Shown: piece after piece, positions 19,801 to 26,395 of the stretch | Layout of the letters: the number at the start of each line of letters is the position of its first letter | Numbering within the stretch: the stretch's first letter is position 1 | Assembly (NCBI GenBank): GCA_020632795.1 | Contig: JACKEV010000010.1 | Location: forward strand, 248,001 to 312,000 | Origin: Alphaproteobacteria bacterium | Lineage (GTDB): Bacteria; Myxococcota_A; UBA796; CAJQPC01 | Length of the DNA: 64,000 nucleotides | Direction of reading: 5' to 3' | Translations under genes and position numbers: made by a program | Notes under the pieces: generated by a model | Told to the model about the DNA's origin: nothing | Database searches by the model: none | What the model saw: only the letters and a program-made list of their open reading frames with translations

Positions 19801-19861
19801 CATCGGGACGCTGAAGGACAACCAGGTGGTGTTCATGGCGGGGCCGGGCCTGGAGTTCTGA
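16829..19861 (+). CDS. Surface protein with tandem Ig-like domains and a C-terminal beta-barrel
   Basis: 1010 residues. Signal peptide at about 1-33 (TLLALLAGPGAALVLPQDAIAQQ). Residues about 40-735 hold repeated Ig-like/BIG-type units. The recurring features are VRPKLxAxxGT, then GxYxFTYxPP or GEFTARYVAP, and VTVxLxA, spaced about 95-110 residues apart. A Thr/Pro-rich linker follows (about 740-775). The C-terminal 230 residues have alternating strands and end in F (GPGLEF), as expected for an outer-membrane barrel. The architecture resembles adhesins with Ig-like repeats, although here the repeats precede the barrel. Function in adhesion is inferred. The gene is monocistronic, with a hairpin terminator downstream. 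Confidence 0.8.
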   Translation: MLPKLTPHLPTLTLLALLAGPGAALVLPQDAIAQQAVFAGAGLIEILPAGPAVADGATAVTMHALLLNPDGSAMTGVRPKLAAKEGTADGWTELGGGLYQFTYKPPRRDSAGTTSISIKGKTPSKEALETEVTVALLAPMPTGMTIASNPAQLVLGQDKSVSLNFTLSGGAGQPQAGAKLKVLASSGTIENLTHLGNGEFTARYVAPAVNYPHIAIITVVDERSPSTLYGAHAIHLVGKTDFPVSSAPGATVIVRINDRDFGPYTTDAGGGARVPLMVPPGVQSATLVSVVNGNKTEEPLDLKLPATRRISFFPTNTAIPGDPSVSVPVRVAVTTPQGQPDPGAKVRLTASGGTISEATHEGNGVYKAMFTPPRMIDGGNVTLQVAIEGEPGVQSTSMMVSVAPTTAGTVTQTPEPATLPSGSTGFKVYNKVTSLDGTGLGGRAIVFNASGARPQGETRDLRSGDYETTFSTTSDQGVQVTATVPGAVSGNPLRHVVLLPTQERVANDGTTTTQISVFTVDEFGYAVPDVPVTLKLVTGDGQLAKQLVTNAQGLGGTFYTSGRQAGLVRIQATAGDVVGATALLQLPAGAAGVDLPVSGSEAVRAMISGFERRTPTAILPREGAQSIAATMGPIDPSGQAGALTAFTVTAQPSQIAPGGSVTIRIQAQDAEGRGVAGHGVKVLATGGTATPARDLGGGAYESTLSVPQGATGEAMVVITSADGAITRALPVTVNAPTWGSTAEPVATTTTTPTEPVATTTPSTVAPTTTTTIEKPPREPREPGDYPFMRFRVGGLYGLYSYTQTSEASNSPLWQDPVNVSAGMGGFDVDVVAFLPMFEYVGAEAKVRTGFYSIVWPGTGDFEIPDAVPNIAVSAIGRFPIDLGSARIAPGVKVGALYGDFITYQLDDTNNELIWEAIGLPGLGVGVDVGLEVGERFHAHADYVQGLRGISPFSYNAGLDLGFTVVGPLYLGAGMDWTARTTTVVAGAAAAPIGTLKDNQVVFMAGPGLEF

Positions 19862-19869
19862 TGAGGGTC

Positions 19870-19899
19870 GGGGGCGCTGCCGGAGCCGGCGGCGCCCCC
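19870..19899. terminator. Strong hairpin between convergent genes
   Basis: GGGGGCGC pairs with GCGCCCCC (8 bp) and the inner GCCGG pairs with CCGGC. It lies between the stops of the surface-protein gene (19861) and the cyclophilin gene (19907) and could serve both. There is no long T tract. Confidence 0.55.
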
Positions 19900-19906
19900 C
19901 CGCCCC

Positions 19907-20653
19907 TCACTTCCGCGCGATCGTCACCGACCTCAGCACCACATCCTCCACCGGCCGGTCCTGCGGCCCGCGCTCGACCTCGGTGATCGTCCGCACCACG
20001 TCCAGCTCCTCGCACGCCCCGAAGATGGTGTGCTTGCCGTTGAGGTGGGTGGGGGTGGAGTCCGTGATGAAGAACTGGGAGCCGTTGGTGTTGGGGCCCG
20101 AGTTGGCCATCGCCAGCAGCCCCGGCTTGTCGAACTTCACGGTGGGGTCGATCTCATCCTCGAAGCGGTAGCCCGGCCCGCCCCGGCCGTTGCCCAGGGG
20201 ATCGCCCCCCTGGATCATGAAGTTGGGGATCACCCGGTGGAAGATCGTGCCGTCGTAGAGCTTGCGGCGGGTCTTCTCGCCGGTGACCGGGTCGGTCCAC
20301 TCCCGCTTGCCCTCGGCCAGCTCCACGAAGTTGAGCACGGTGGTCGGCGCCTTCTCGGGCCACAGCGCGCAGTGGATCGTGCCCTCGGTGGTGTTGAAGG
20401 TCGCGTGGAGGGGCTGGCCCTCCTCGATGCCCAGCTTCACGAAGGCCTGAGCCCGCTTCTGGCTGTCCAGCTCGGACTGGAGCCGCTCGGCGCGGGAGCG
20501 CAGGGCGTCCCGCTCCCGCTCGGCGCGGTCCAGCTTCGTGCTCAGCTCGGCCACCTGGGCGGCCAGCTCATCCTTGGCCTTGACCAGCTCGGGGTCGGGG
20601 CCGCAGCCGGCGGTGGTGCTCAGGGTCAGCGCAGCGAGGATGGACCAGCGCAT
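19907..20653 (-). CDS. Cyclophilin-type peptidyl-prolyl isomerase lipoprotein with coiled coil
   Basis: 248 residues. A signal peptide and lipobox (LSTTAGCG) give a lipid-anchored envelope protein. Residues about 25-75 form a coiled coil (ELVKAKDELAAQVAEL, DRAERERDALRSRAERLQ). Residues about 85-248 are a cyclophilin domain, with FHRVIPNFMIQGGDP, GSQFFIT and LNGKHTIFG; the catalytic Arg in FHRVI is present. The likely role is proline isomerisation during folding of exported proteins. Start ATG 20653 follows GGAGG. The coiled-coil insert before the isomerase is unusual and may mediate dimerisation or reach. Confidence 0.92.
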   Translation of the reverse strand: MRWSILAALTLSTTAGCGPDPELVKAKDELAAQVAELSTKLDRAERERDALRSRAERLQSELDSQKRAQAFVKLGIEEGQPLHATFNTTEGTIHCALWPEKAPTTVLNFVELAEGKREWTDPVTGEKTRRKLYDGTIFHRVIPNFMIQGGDPLGNGRGGPGYRFEDEIDPTVKFDKPGLLAMANSGPNTNGSQFFITDSTPTHLNGKHTIFGACEELDVVRTITEVERGPQDRPVEDVVLRSVTIARK

Positions 20654-20767
20654 CAAGCCTCCAGGGTCGAGGGGGTGGGTGGTCACCCTGACCCATCTCG
20701 ACGTCGGCGTCAACGGCGCTCGCGCGTCCAGCAGGTTAGACCTTAGCCCCTGCGCCGGAGCGACCCC

Positions 20768-21001
20768 ATGAAGATCACCGCCTTCCTCAAGACCCCCCTG
20801 TTCACCCTCGACACCGAGAAGCCCCACGCGCCCCTCGGCGCGGTCGTGCTGGTCGGCCAGCAGATCGAGCGAGGGGACGGCGGCATCACCCTGCGGGTGG
20901 ACAGCTTCTATGATGCCAAGGGCCGGCCGCTCAAGGGCGCGCCCGTGACCCTCTTCGTGCCCCTGGCCAAGATCGACAACGTCCTTCACCACGAGGTCTG
21001 A
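20768..21001 (+). CDS. Small conserved-looking hypothetical protein
   Basis: 77 residues, no signal peptide or membrane helix. It is beta-rich (PLGAVVLVGQQIERGDGGITLRVDSFYDAKGR, TLFVPLAKIDNVLHHEV). GGAG lies 8 nt before the ATG. It is directly followed, with no gap, by the lipoprotein gene at 21002, so the two are probably co-translated. A CAGGTTAGA sequence near 20731-20740 may be part of its promoter. I do not recognise a family. Confidence 0.65.
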   Translation: MKITAFLKTPLFTLDTEKPHAPLGAVVLVGQQIERGDGGITLRVDSFYDAKGRPLKGAPVTLFVPLAKIDNVLHHEV

Positions 21002-21754
21002 ATGGCTGCACCCCGCACCCTGCTGCTGCTGGCGCCGCTCGTCGCCCTCGGCTGCGGAAAGATGGCCATCGACGGTGAGGTCACCGATCACACCGGGGCC
21101 CCGCTGCCGAACGTGATGGTCACCGCCGTCGGCACCCAGTGTCAGACCCTGACCGACGAGAGCGGCCGCTTCGAGCTGGTCTGCCTGCCGGGCATCTACA
21201 ACATCACCATCGGGCTCAACGGCTACATCTCCGATGAGATCGAGGCCTTCGAGGCCCCCGCCCGCGAGCGCTACGACCTGGGCAAGCGCGTCCTCATCCG
21301 CATCCCCGACGAGAAGGGGCTGCTGCTGTTCGACGGCCAGGAGTACAGGAAGATGCAGCCCGGCAAGCTCATCCGGCGCATGGGCGGCACCGGGCTGGAC
21401 GCCTACAAGCACTACTGCCTGCCCGACGAGGACAACCCCGTCAACACCCTGCCCCCCGCCGTGCACGGCTTCTTCGACAACCAGTCCGACGGCTGGCGCC
21501 CCTTCCGCATCGACGACACCGGCTGCGCCTACAAGATGTCCCCCAAGTCCCGCACCCAGTGGGGCGTGGACTACTCCGAGAAGCCCGAGTACCAGGAGCG
21601 CGTCGTCGAACAGGGCAAGAAGATCGTGCTGATGGAGCTGCCCCCGGGCCGCTACTTCATCGCGGACTGGGACAAGGGCTTCTTCACCCCCATCAAGGGG
21701 GAGGGCGGCAAGACCGAGGGCTACAGCGGCTTCTACCTCGAAGTCGGGAACTGA
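21002..21754 (+). CDS. Lipoprotein with carboxypeptidase-regulatory-like domain
   Basis: 250 residues. The lipobox LVALGC ends the signal peptide. Residues about 20-75 form a carboxypeptidase-D regulatory-like (transthyretin-fold) domain: IDGEVTDHTGAPLPNVMVTAV, TDESGRFELVCLPGIYNITI, GYISDE. The C-terminal 160 residues are unassigned, with several aromatic residues and the segment LMELPPGRYFIADWDKGFF. It is probably surface or periplasmic. Its ATG directly follows the stop of the 77-residue gene. The 3' end overlaps the convergent GGDEF gene by 22 nt. Confidence 0.8.
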   Translation: MAAPRTLLLLAPLVALGCGKMAIDGEVTDHTGAPLPNVMVTAVGTQCQTLTDESGRFELVCLPGIYNITIGLNGYISDEIEAFEAPARERYDLGKRVLIRIPDEKGLLLFDGQEYRKMQPGKLIRRMGGTGLDAYKHYCLPDEDNPVNTLPPAVHGFFDNQSDGWRPFRIDDTGCAYKMSPKSRTQWGVDYSEKPEYQERVVEQGKKIVLMELPPGRYFIADWDKGFFTPIKGEGGKTEGYSGFYLEVGN

Positions 21755-23478
21755 ATCCCCCGCCGGGCGTCCGCGCGGCCCGGCGGCAGGGACGAGCGGC
21801 CCCGTCCGGCGCGCTTCGCGGCGTACATCGCCCGGTCCGCCTGCTCGATGAGGGCCTCCAGGTCGTCGCCGTGCTCCGGGTAGCAGGCCACCCCGACGCT
21901 GACGTCGATCTCCTCGGCGCCGGACACCCGCCCCGCGTCGCGCACGATGCCCCGCAGGGTCTCCCCCAGCTCCAGGGCGTCCTCCATCGCGCGCAGCGGG
22001 GCGAGCACCACGAACTCGTCCCCGCCGATCCGGCCCACAAGGTCCGAGGCGCGCAGCCGCGCCCGCAGCCCCTCGGCGATGATGGCCAGCAGTCGGTCCC
22101 CGGCGGCGTGCCCCAGCCGGTCGTTGACCGCCTTGAAGTGGTCCAGGTCCAGGAAGAACAGCCCCGCGCAGCCCCCGCGGCTGGCGACCCCGTCCAGCCG
22201 CCGGTTCGCCTCGCTGAGGAAGTGCCGGCGGTTGGCCAGCCCGGTCAGCGGGTCGCGCTGGGCCTGGGCCTCCAGCCGCGCCCGCACCTTGCGCTCGTCG
22301 GTGACATCCTTGAGCAGGACCGTGGCGTGCCGCCGCCCCACCCGGTCCCGGAAGTGCCGGACGACGGCCTCAAGCTGCCCGTAGCCGTCGGGGGCGGGCA
22401 GCTCCACCACCGCGTCGCTCTGGTGCTCCAGCGGGAGCACGTCGCTGAGCAGGCGCCCCTCCAGCGGGCCCGTGGCGTCTCCCAGGAGCTGAACGGCGCG
22501 TCGGTTGGCGAAGCTGATCCGCCCGTCGGGGCGCGCCGCGATGAGCCCCTCGGGGATGGCGTCGGCGATGCGACGGAAGCGGTCCTCGGAGGCCGCGAGC
22601 CGGGACATCGCCAGGCCGAGCGCGGCGGCCAGGGTGAGCTGCGCCCGGACGGCCTCCACGAAGTCCTCGCCGTACCGGGGGTTCCCTGTGGCCGCTGAGC
22701 CCAGCAGCGCGATCCCCACCAGCTCGTCGTCGACCAGCAGCGGCGCGAGCCAGCCGCTGCTCAGGCCCAGCGCCTCCAGGTGCGGGGTGGACAGGCGCGT
22801 CAGCGGCTTCGTGGGGTCCACGCTCTCCAGCAGGGGCAGCGCGCGGACGAGGCCGCCCTCCAGCTCATCGAGGGTGGTCCCGGTGCCGGTCAGCAGGGCG
22901 AAGCCGCCCGCGTCCCTCCGCAGGAACACCGCGCAGAGGTCGAACAGCTCGGCGGCGCGGTAGCGGGCGAGGCTCTCGGCGACGGTCTCCCGCAGGTCGG
23001 TCGTGGCGGTCACGGTGCGGGCGGCCCCGACCAGCGCGGCGAGCTGGGCGCTGCGCAGGGCGTAGCGCTGGCTGAGCCGGTGGAGCCGGGAGCTGCGGGC
23101 CTCGGGGTCGGTGAGCAGCCTCCTCAAGCAGGACCGGAGCTGGGTAGGCGTCACCGGACGGAACAGCACCTCGTCGAAGACCGCCTCGTCCAGCTCCTCC
23201 CGCAGGCTGGCCGCAGCACCCGCGAGGCCCACCAGGGCGACGGTCGAGCCCCCGGGCAGCGCCCGGACGCGCTCCGCGAGGCTCCCCCCCTCCCTGCAGA
23301 CCGAGATGACCACCGCGTCCATCGGCAGCGCCCCCCGGTCCCGGCCGCGCAGGATCGTCAGCGCTGTGGCCGGCGGCGCGGGCGTCACCGCGAAGCCGCC
23401 GTCGCTGAGGGCCGCCGCCAGGGCCTCGCGGCGAGGCGGGTCTCCGTCCACCAGCAGCACCCGGGGCTTCAGCGTCAC
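21733..23478 (-). CDS. Receiver-like - GAF - PAS - GGDEF signalling protein (probable diguanylate cyclase)
   Basis: 581 residues. The N-terminus (PRVLLVDGDPPRREALAAALSDGG) resembles a response-regulator receiver, but the usual aspartate/lysine pattern is degenerate (VVISV in place of the phospho-site strand). A GAF-like segment lies near 180-310, a PAS domain near 320-430 (DRFRRIADAIPEGLIAA), and a GGDEF domain at the C-terminus. The latter has DPLTGLANRR, FLDLDHFKAVND and an intact GGDEF, so cyclic-di-GMP synthesis is likely. The GTG start at 23478 overlaps the lptG stop by 3 nt (GTGA), after GGAGGG; this couples it to the lpt genes. Confidence 0.9.
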   Translation of the reverse strand: MTLKPRVLLVDGDPPRREALAAALSDGGFAVTPAPPATALTILRGRDRGALPMDAVVISVCREGGSLAERVRALPGGSTVALVGLAGAAASLREELDEAVFDEVLFRPVTPTQLRSCLRRLLTDPEARSSRLHRLSQRYALRSAQLAALVGAARTVTATTDLRETVAESLARYRAAELFDLCAVFLRRDAGGFALLTGTGTTLDELEGGLVRALPLLESVDPTKPLTRLSTPHLEALGLSSGWLAPLLVDDELVGIALLGSAATGNPRYGEDFVEAVRAQLTLAAALGLAMSRLAASEDRFRRIADAIPEGLIAARPDGRISFANRRAVQLLGDATGPLEGRLLSDVLPLEHQSDAVVELPAPDGYGQLEAVVRHFRDRVGRRHATVLLKDVTDERKVRARLEAQAQRDPLTGLANRRHFLSEANRRLDGVASRGGCAGLFFLDLDHFKAVNDRLGHAAGDRLLAIIAEGLRARLRASDLVGRIGGDEFVVLAPLRAMEDALELGETLRGIVRDAGRVSGAEEIDVSVGVACYPEHGDDLEALIEQADRAMYAAKRAGRGRSSLPPGRADARRGIQFPTSR

Positions 23479-24473
23479 GGCGCCCTCCAGTCCACGGGCC
23501 TCAGCCCGGCCAGCGCGCCGCCGCCCAGCGCGAGGCCCGCCGGCAGCCAGCCGCCGAAGCTGCCGCCGGCCACCGCCAACGCCGCGAGCTGCCAGGCCCC
23601 CCCGAGCACGGCCGCGAGCACCACCGCCTGGGGGGTCGACAGCCGCGTGCACAGCAGCAGGCCCCCCAAGGCCCAGCCCCAGCCCAACCCACAGAGCAGC
23701 CCGAGGGCGCGGGTACGGAGCCAGCCGACCGCCGCCGGGGCGGGGTGGACCGCCAGCTCGGCCAGCCCCAACTCCCCGAGGTCCAGGCGCCGCGCCAGGA
23801 GCTGGAGCACCTCGGCGGGGGGCAGCGGGATCGACGCGGGCGTCACCTCCTCCATCGCGCCGCCCGCCAGGGTCACCGCGCGCACCCCGTCAGGCCGCCA
23901 GCCGGGACCCTCAGCGGTCAGCCGCGAGACGTCCACCCGGCGCAGCAGCCCCCCGTCATCCCGGGTCACCAGGGTGACCGCCGCGAGCGCCCCGTCCTCC
24001 ACCGCCCCGACCCGGATGAGCCCCTCCGCCGTGCTCGCCCAGCCCCCGCCCAGGGCCAGGGGGCGCCCGCTCAAGGTGGCCGCGGAGGTCGCCGCGAGGT
24101 CCCGCGCGGCGGGCGCGGCCAGCTCGATCCCCCCGACCACGAGCGCGGCGACCGCCCCGCACGCCAGCACCAGGGCGCCGCGCAGCCGCGACGCCGAGAC
24201 CCCGGCCACCCCCAGCGCCAGCAGCCCGCCCCGGCGCCGCAGCTCCCCCAGCCCCAGGCCCAGCCCCACCGCCACCAGGACCGGCGCGACGTCGCGGGCC
24301 AGCAGCACCGCGCGCCCGGCGAGCAGGGAGACGAAGGCCCCCGGCGCCCGCCCCACCGGCAGCCGGTTGGCCTGCTCCACCGCCTCGATGAGCAGCAGGC
24401 CGCCCAGCCCGACGAGGACCGCCACGGCCACCCCCCAGGCCACCGCGCGGCCGATGACGTGGGTCAGCCTCAC
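23475..24473 (-). CDS. lptG: LptF/LptG family permease (second of pair)
   Basis: 332 residues. The membrane topology matches YjgP/YjgQ permeases: three N-terminal helices (VAWGVAVAVLVGLGGLLL at about 10-30, then two in 50-115), a periplasmic beta-rich region at about 130-240, and three C-terminal helices. The first helix is followed by EAVEQANRL. With LptF it would form the membrane part of the LptBFG exporter, moving LPS from the inner membrane. The GTG start at 24473 overlaps the stop of the preceding permease gene (4 nt). It is shorter than the E. coli protein (about 360). Which of the two is LptF or LptG is set by order, not by sequence. Confidence 0.8.
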   Translation of the reverse strand: MRLTHVIGRAVAWGVAVAVLVGLGGLLLIEAVEQANRLPVGRAPGAFVSLLAGRAVLLARDVAPVLVAVGLGLGLGELRRRGGLLALGVAGVSASRLRGALVLACGAVAALVVGGIELAAPAARDLAATSAATLSGRPLALGGGWASTAEGLIRVGAVEDGALAAVTLVTRDDGGLLRRVDVSRLTAEGPGWRPDGVRAVTLAGGAMEEVTPASIPLPPAEVLQLLARRLDLGELGLAELAVHPAPAAVGWLRTRALGLLCGLGWGWALGGLLLCTRLSTPQAVVLAAVLGGAWQLAALAVAGGSFGGWLPAGLALGGGALAGLRPVDWRAP

Positions 24474-25393
24474 CGCTCCCTCCAACGGCCCCAGGTCCAG
24501 GCCACCGCGAGGCCCAGCAACGCCACCGGGAGCCAGGCCGCCACGCCGCCCCCCACCGCGCGCGCGCCCGCGTCCAGCCCCCGCACGAGGCCCCAGTAGG
24601 CCACGATGGGGACCGCCGGCCACAGCGCGCGGCGGCGCAGGGCCAGCGGCGGGCAGATCAGGACCAGCAGCGCCGCGGCTACCGGCCAGGCGCTGCGCTT
24701 GAGCAGCACCGCGCGCTCGTAGCCGGCGTCGCGCCCCCGGGCCTCCATCCGCGCGATCAGCGCGGCGAGCGCGGCGTCGGAGCGCTCGTTCAGCTCCACC
24801 CGGTGGTCCGGGACCGGCAGGGGCAGGGTCAGGCGCTCGAAGTCCACCCGCGCCTGGGGGGGGCCAGGCAGGTGCACCACCCCGGACTCCAGCAGGAGCT
24901 GCCCGGGGGCGAGGGAGGCGGCCCGCGCGGAGCCCACCCGGGGCCACGTCGGCCCGTCCACCGCGAAGAAGACCCCGGTGAGGCCCGAGGCGTCCACCGC
25001 GTCGGCCAGCAGGGTCACCGTGCCGATCTGAAGTGGCACCCCCGGCCGGGGGCGCAGGGCCTCGGTGACCAGGCCGCGCGCGGCGGCCCGCGCCGCCGGC
25101 TCCAGGTGGTGGGCGGAGACCCAGCACAGCCCGCCGACCGCGAGGGCGAAGCCCAGCGCCGGGCCCAGCAGCACCCGCCCCCCCAGCCCGGCCGCCTGCA
25201 CAGCGGTCCACTGCCCCTCCTGGCGCCATCGCCGCAGCGTCCCCGACAGCCCCACCACGCAGGCCAGCGGCGCGACCAGCCCCAGGACCGTCGGCGTCGC
25301 GCAGCCGGCCAGGGTCAGGAGCGCAGCCCCCGACGGGAGGGCCGGCGCCTGCAGCGCCCGAGCCCCGACGAAGCCCACGATCCCCACCACCAC
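24470..25393 (-). CDS. lptF: LptF/LptG family permease (first of pair); possible non-standard start upstream
   Basis: 307 residues from GTG 25393, with helices near the start (VVVGIVGFVGARAL), at about 35-60 and 75-95, a periplasmic section to about 220, and three more at the C-terminus. This start cuts off half of the first membrane helix. Upstream the frame stays open to about 25505 and reads IHTLRRQLLFTCAPAVAAAL, which is what LptF should begin with, but it has no ATG, GTG or TTG. An ATC at 25462 has AAGGA 9 nt upstream and would give 330 residues. So the start is either AUC or an ATG miscalled in the sequence. A TATAAC on the minus strand near 25498-25503 fits transcription starting just before 25462. 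Confidence 0.8.
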   Translation of the reverse strand: MVVGIVGFVGARALQAPALPSGAALLTLAGCATPTVLGLVAPLACVVGLSGTLRRWRQEGQWTAVQAAGLGGRVLLGPALGFALAVGGLCWVSAHHLEPAARAAARGLVTEALRPRPGVPLQIGTVTLLADAVDASGLTGVFFAVDGPTWPRVGSARAASLAPGQLLLESGVVHLPGPPQARVDFERLTLPLPVPDHRVELNERSDAALAALIARMEARGRDAGYERAVLLKRSAWPVAAALLVLICPPLALRRRALWPAVPIVAYWGLVRGLDAGARAVGGGVAAWLPVALLGLAVAWTWGRWRER

Positions 25394-25476
25394 GAAGGCC
25401 AGCAGCGCGGCCGCGACGGCCGGAGCGCAGGTGAAGAGGAGCTGTCGACGGAGGGTGTGGATGGCCGGACGTCCTT

Positions 25477-25533
25477 TTGACCGATGGCCCCCGACAGGTT
25501 ATACCGTCGGTGGAAGTCCGGCCTTTGCCGGAC
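25477..25533 (+). promoter_or_regulatory. Sigma-70 promoter of the cdnL gene, followed by a leader hairpin
   Basis: TTGACC (25477-25482, 5/6) is separated by exactly 17 nt from TATACC (25500-25505, 4/6). The predicted start, near 25512, is about 150 nt upstream of the GTG at 25660. Immediately after it, GTCCGGC-CTTT-GCCGGAC (25516-25533) forms a perfect 7-bp hairpin followed by CATTATTCTT, which resembles an intrinsic terminator. Transcription may therefore be attenuated. Confidence 0.6.
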
Positions 25534-25659
25534 CATTATTCTTGATCATACGCAAGGTTTCCCGCCCGGTTTGAACAAGGGGCGCCAGCGCAGGGCGTCC
25601 ACGGCGCGCGCCTCAGGCGGTCGGCGCGGAGCGGTGGCCGGGCGGACCGAGGAGATGCG

Positions 25660-26187
25660 GTGCAGTTCAAGGTCGGAGACAAGGCGGTCTATCCTGCCCA
25701 CGGGGTGGGGGTCATCCGGGCCATCGAGACCCGGCAGATTGAAGACCAGAAGAACACCTTCTACATCCTCAAGATCCTCGACAACGGCATGACCATCATG
25801 GTCCCCATCCAGAACGCCGACGCGATCGGGATGCGCACCGTCATCGAGCAGGCCCACGTCGAGAAGATCTACGAGGTCCTCCGCGATCGCGAGACCCCCA
25901 CCGACAACCAGACCTGGAACCGCCGCTACCGCGAGTACATGTCGAACATCAAGACGGGCGACCCCCTGGCGGTGGCCAAGGTCCTGCGCGACCTCGCCCT
26001 GATGAAGCTCGAGAAGAACCTCTCCTTCGGCGAGCGCAAGATGTACGACCAGGCCCGCAACCTGCTGGTCCAGGAGATCGCCGTCGCCAAGGACACCGAC
26101 GAGGGCACCATCGAGGCGGAGATCGAGGAGATCTTCTCCCCCACCAAGGGCAAGCCCAAGGCCAAGGTCAAGGCCAAGAAGAAGTAG
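25660..26187 (+). CDS. cdnL: CarD/CdnL family RNA-polymerase-binding regulator
   Basis: 175 residues. An N-terminal RNA-polymerase interaction domain (residues 1-65, VGDKAVYPAHGVGVIRAIE, FYILKILDNGMTIMVP) is followed by a helical C-terminal domain (LRDRETPTDNQTWNRRYREY, then LSFGERKMYDQARNLLVQEI). This matches CdnL/CarD proteins, which bind the beta subunit and stabilise the open complex at rRNA and other promoters. The Lys-rich tail (about 160-175) is an addition typical of delta-proteobacterial or basic-tailed proteins. The GTG start follows GAGGAG at 7 nt. It has a good promoter and a strong terminator, so it is monocistronic. Confidence 0.95.
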   Translation: MQFKVGDKAVYPAHGVGVIRAIETRQIEDQKNTFYILKILDNGMTIMVPIQNADAIGMRTVIEQAHVEKIYEVLRDRETPTDNQTWNRRYREYMSNIKTGDPLAVAKVLRDLALMKLEKNLSFGERKMYDQARNLLVQEIAVAKDTDEGTIEAEIEEIFSPTKGKPKAKVKAKKK

Positions 26188-26223
26188 GGTCCGAACCCAT
26201 CCGCCACGCCCGCCGGGCGTCTC

Positions 26224-26253
26224 GCGAGGCCGCCGCCCTGCCGGCGGCCTCGC
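26224..26253 (+). terminator. Terminator after cdnL
   Basis: A perfect 12-bp stem (GCGAGGCCGCCG with CGGCGGCCTCGC) and a 6-nt loop lie 37 nt past the stop, followed by TGCTTTC. The T tract is short but the stem is very stable. Confidence 0.7.
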
Positions 26254-26312
26254 TGCTTTCGGGGGGTGACGACGGGGGGAGGGGGGTGTCGAAATTCAGT
26301 CACCCCGAAACC

Positions 26313-26360
26313 ATCAATTCATTGATTTCAATCGTTTAAGATGATGGCACGGAAGTTGCT
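26313..26360 (+). promoter_or_regulatory. Sigma-54 promoter with upstream dyad, for the lipoprotein at 26396
   Basis: TGGCACG-N4-TTGCT at 26345-26360 matches the sigma-54 -24/-12 consensus at every conserved base, and the GG and GC are correctly spaced. The predicted start, near 26371, is 25 nt before the ATG. A perfect dyad ATCAAT-TC-ATTGAT (26313-26326) lies upstream, in A+T-rich DNA, and could bind an activator. Confidence 0.8.
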
Positions 26361-26395
26361 TCTGTTGTCGGTGAACGCCAACAACGGAGCCTCTC

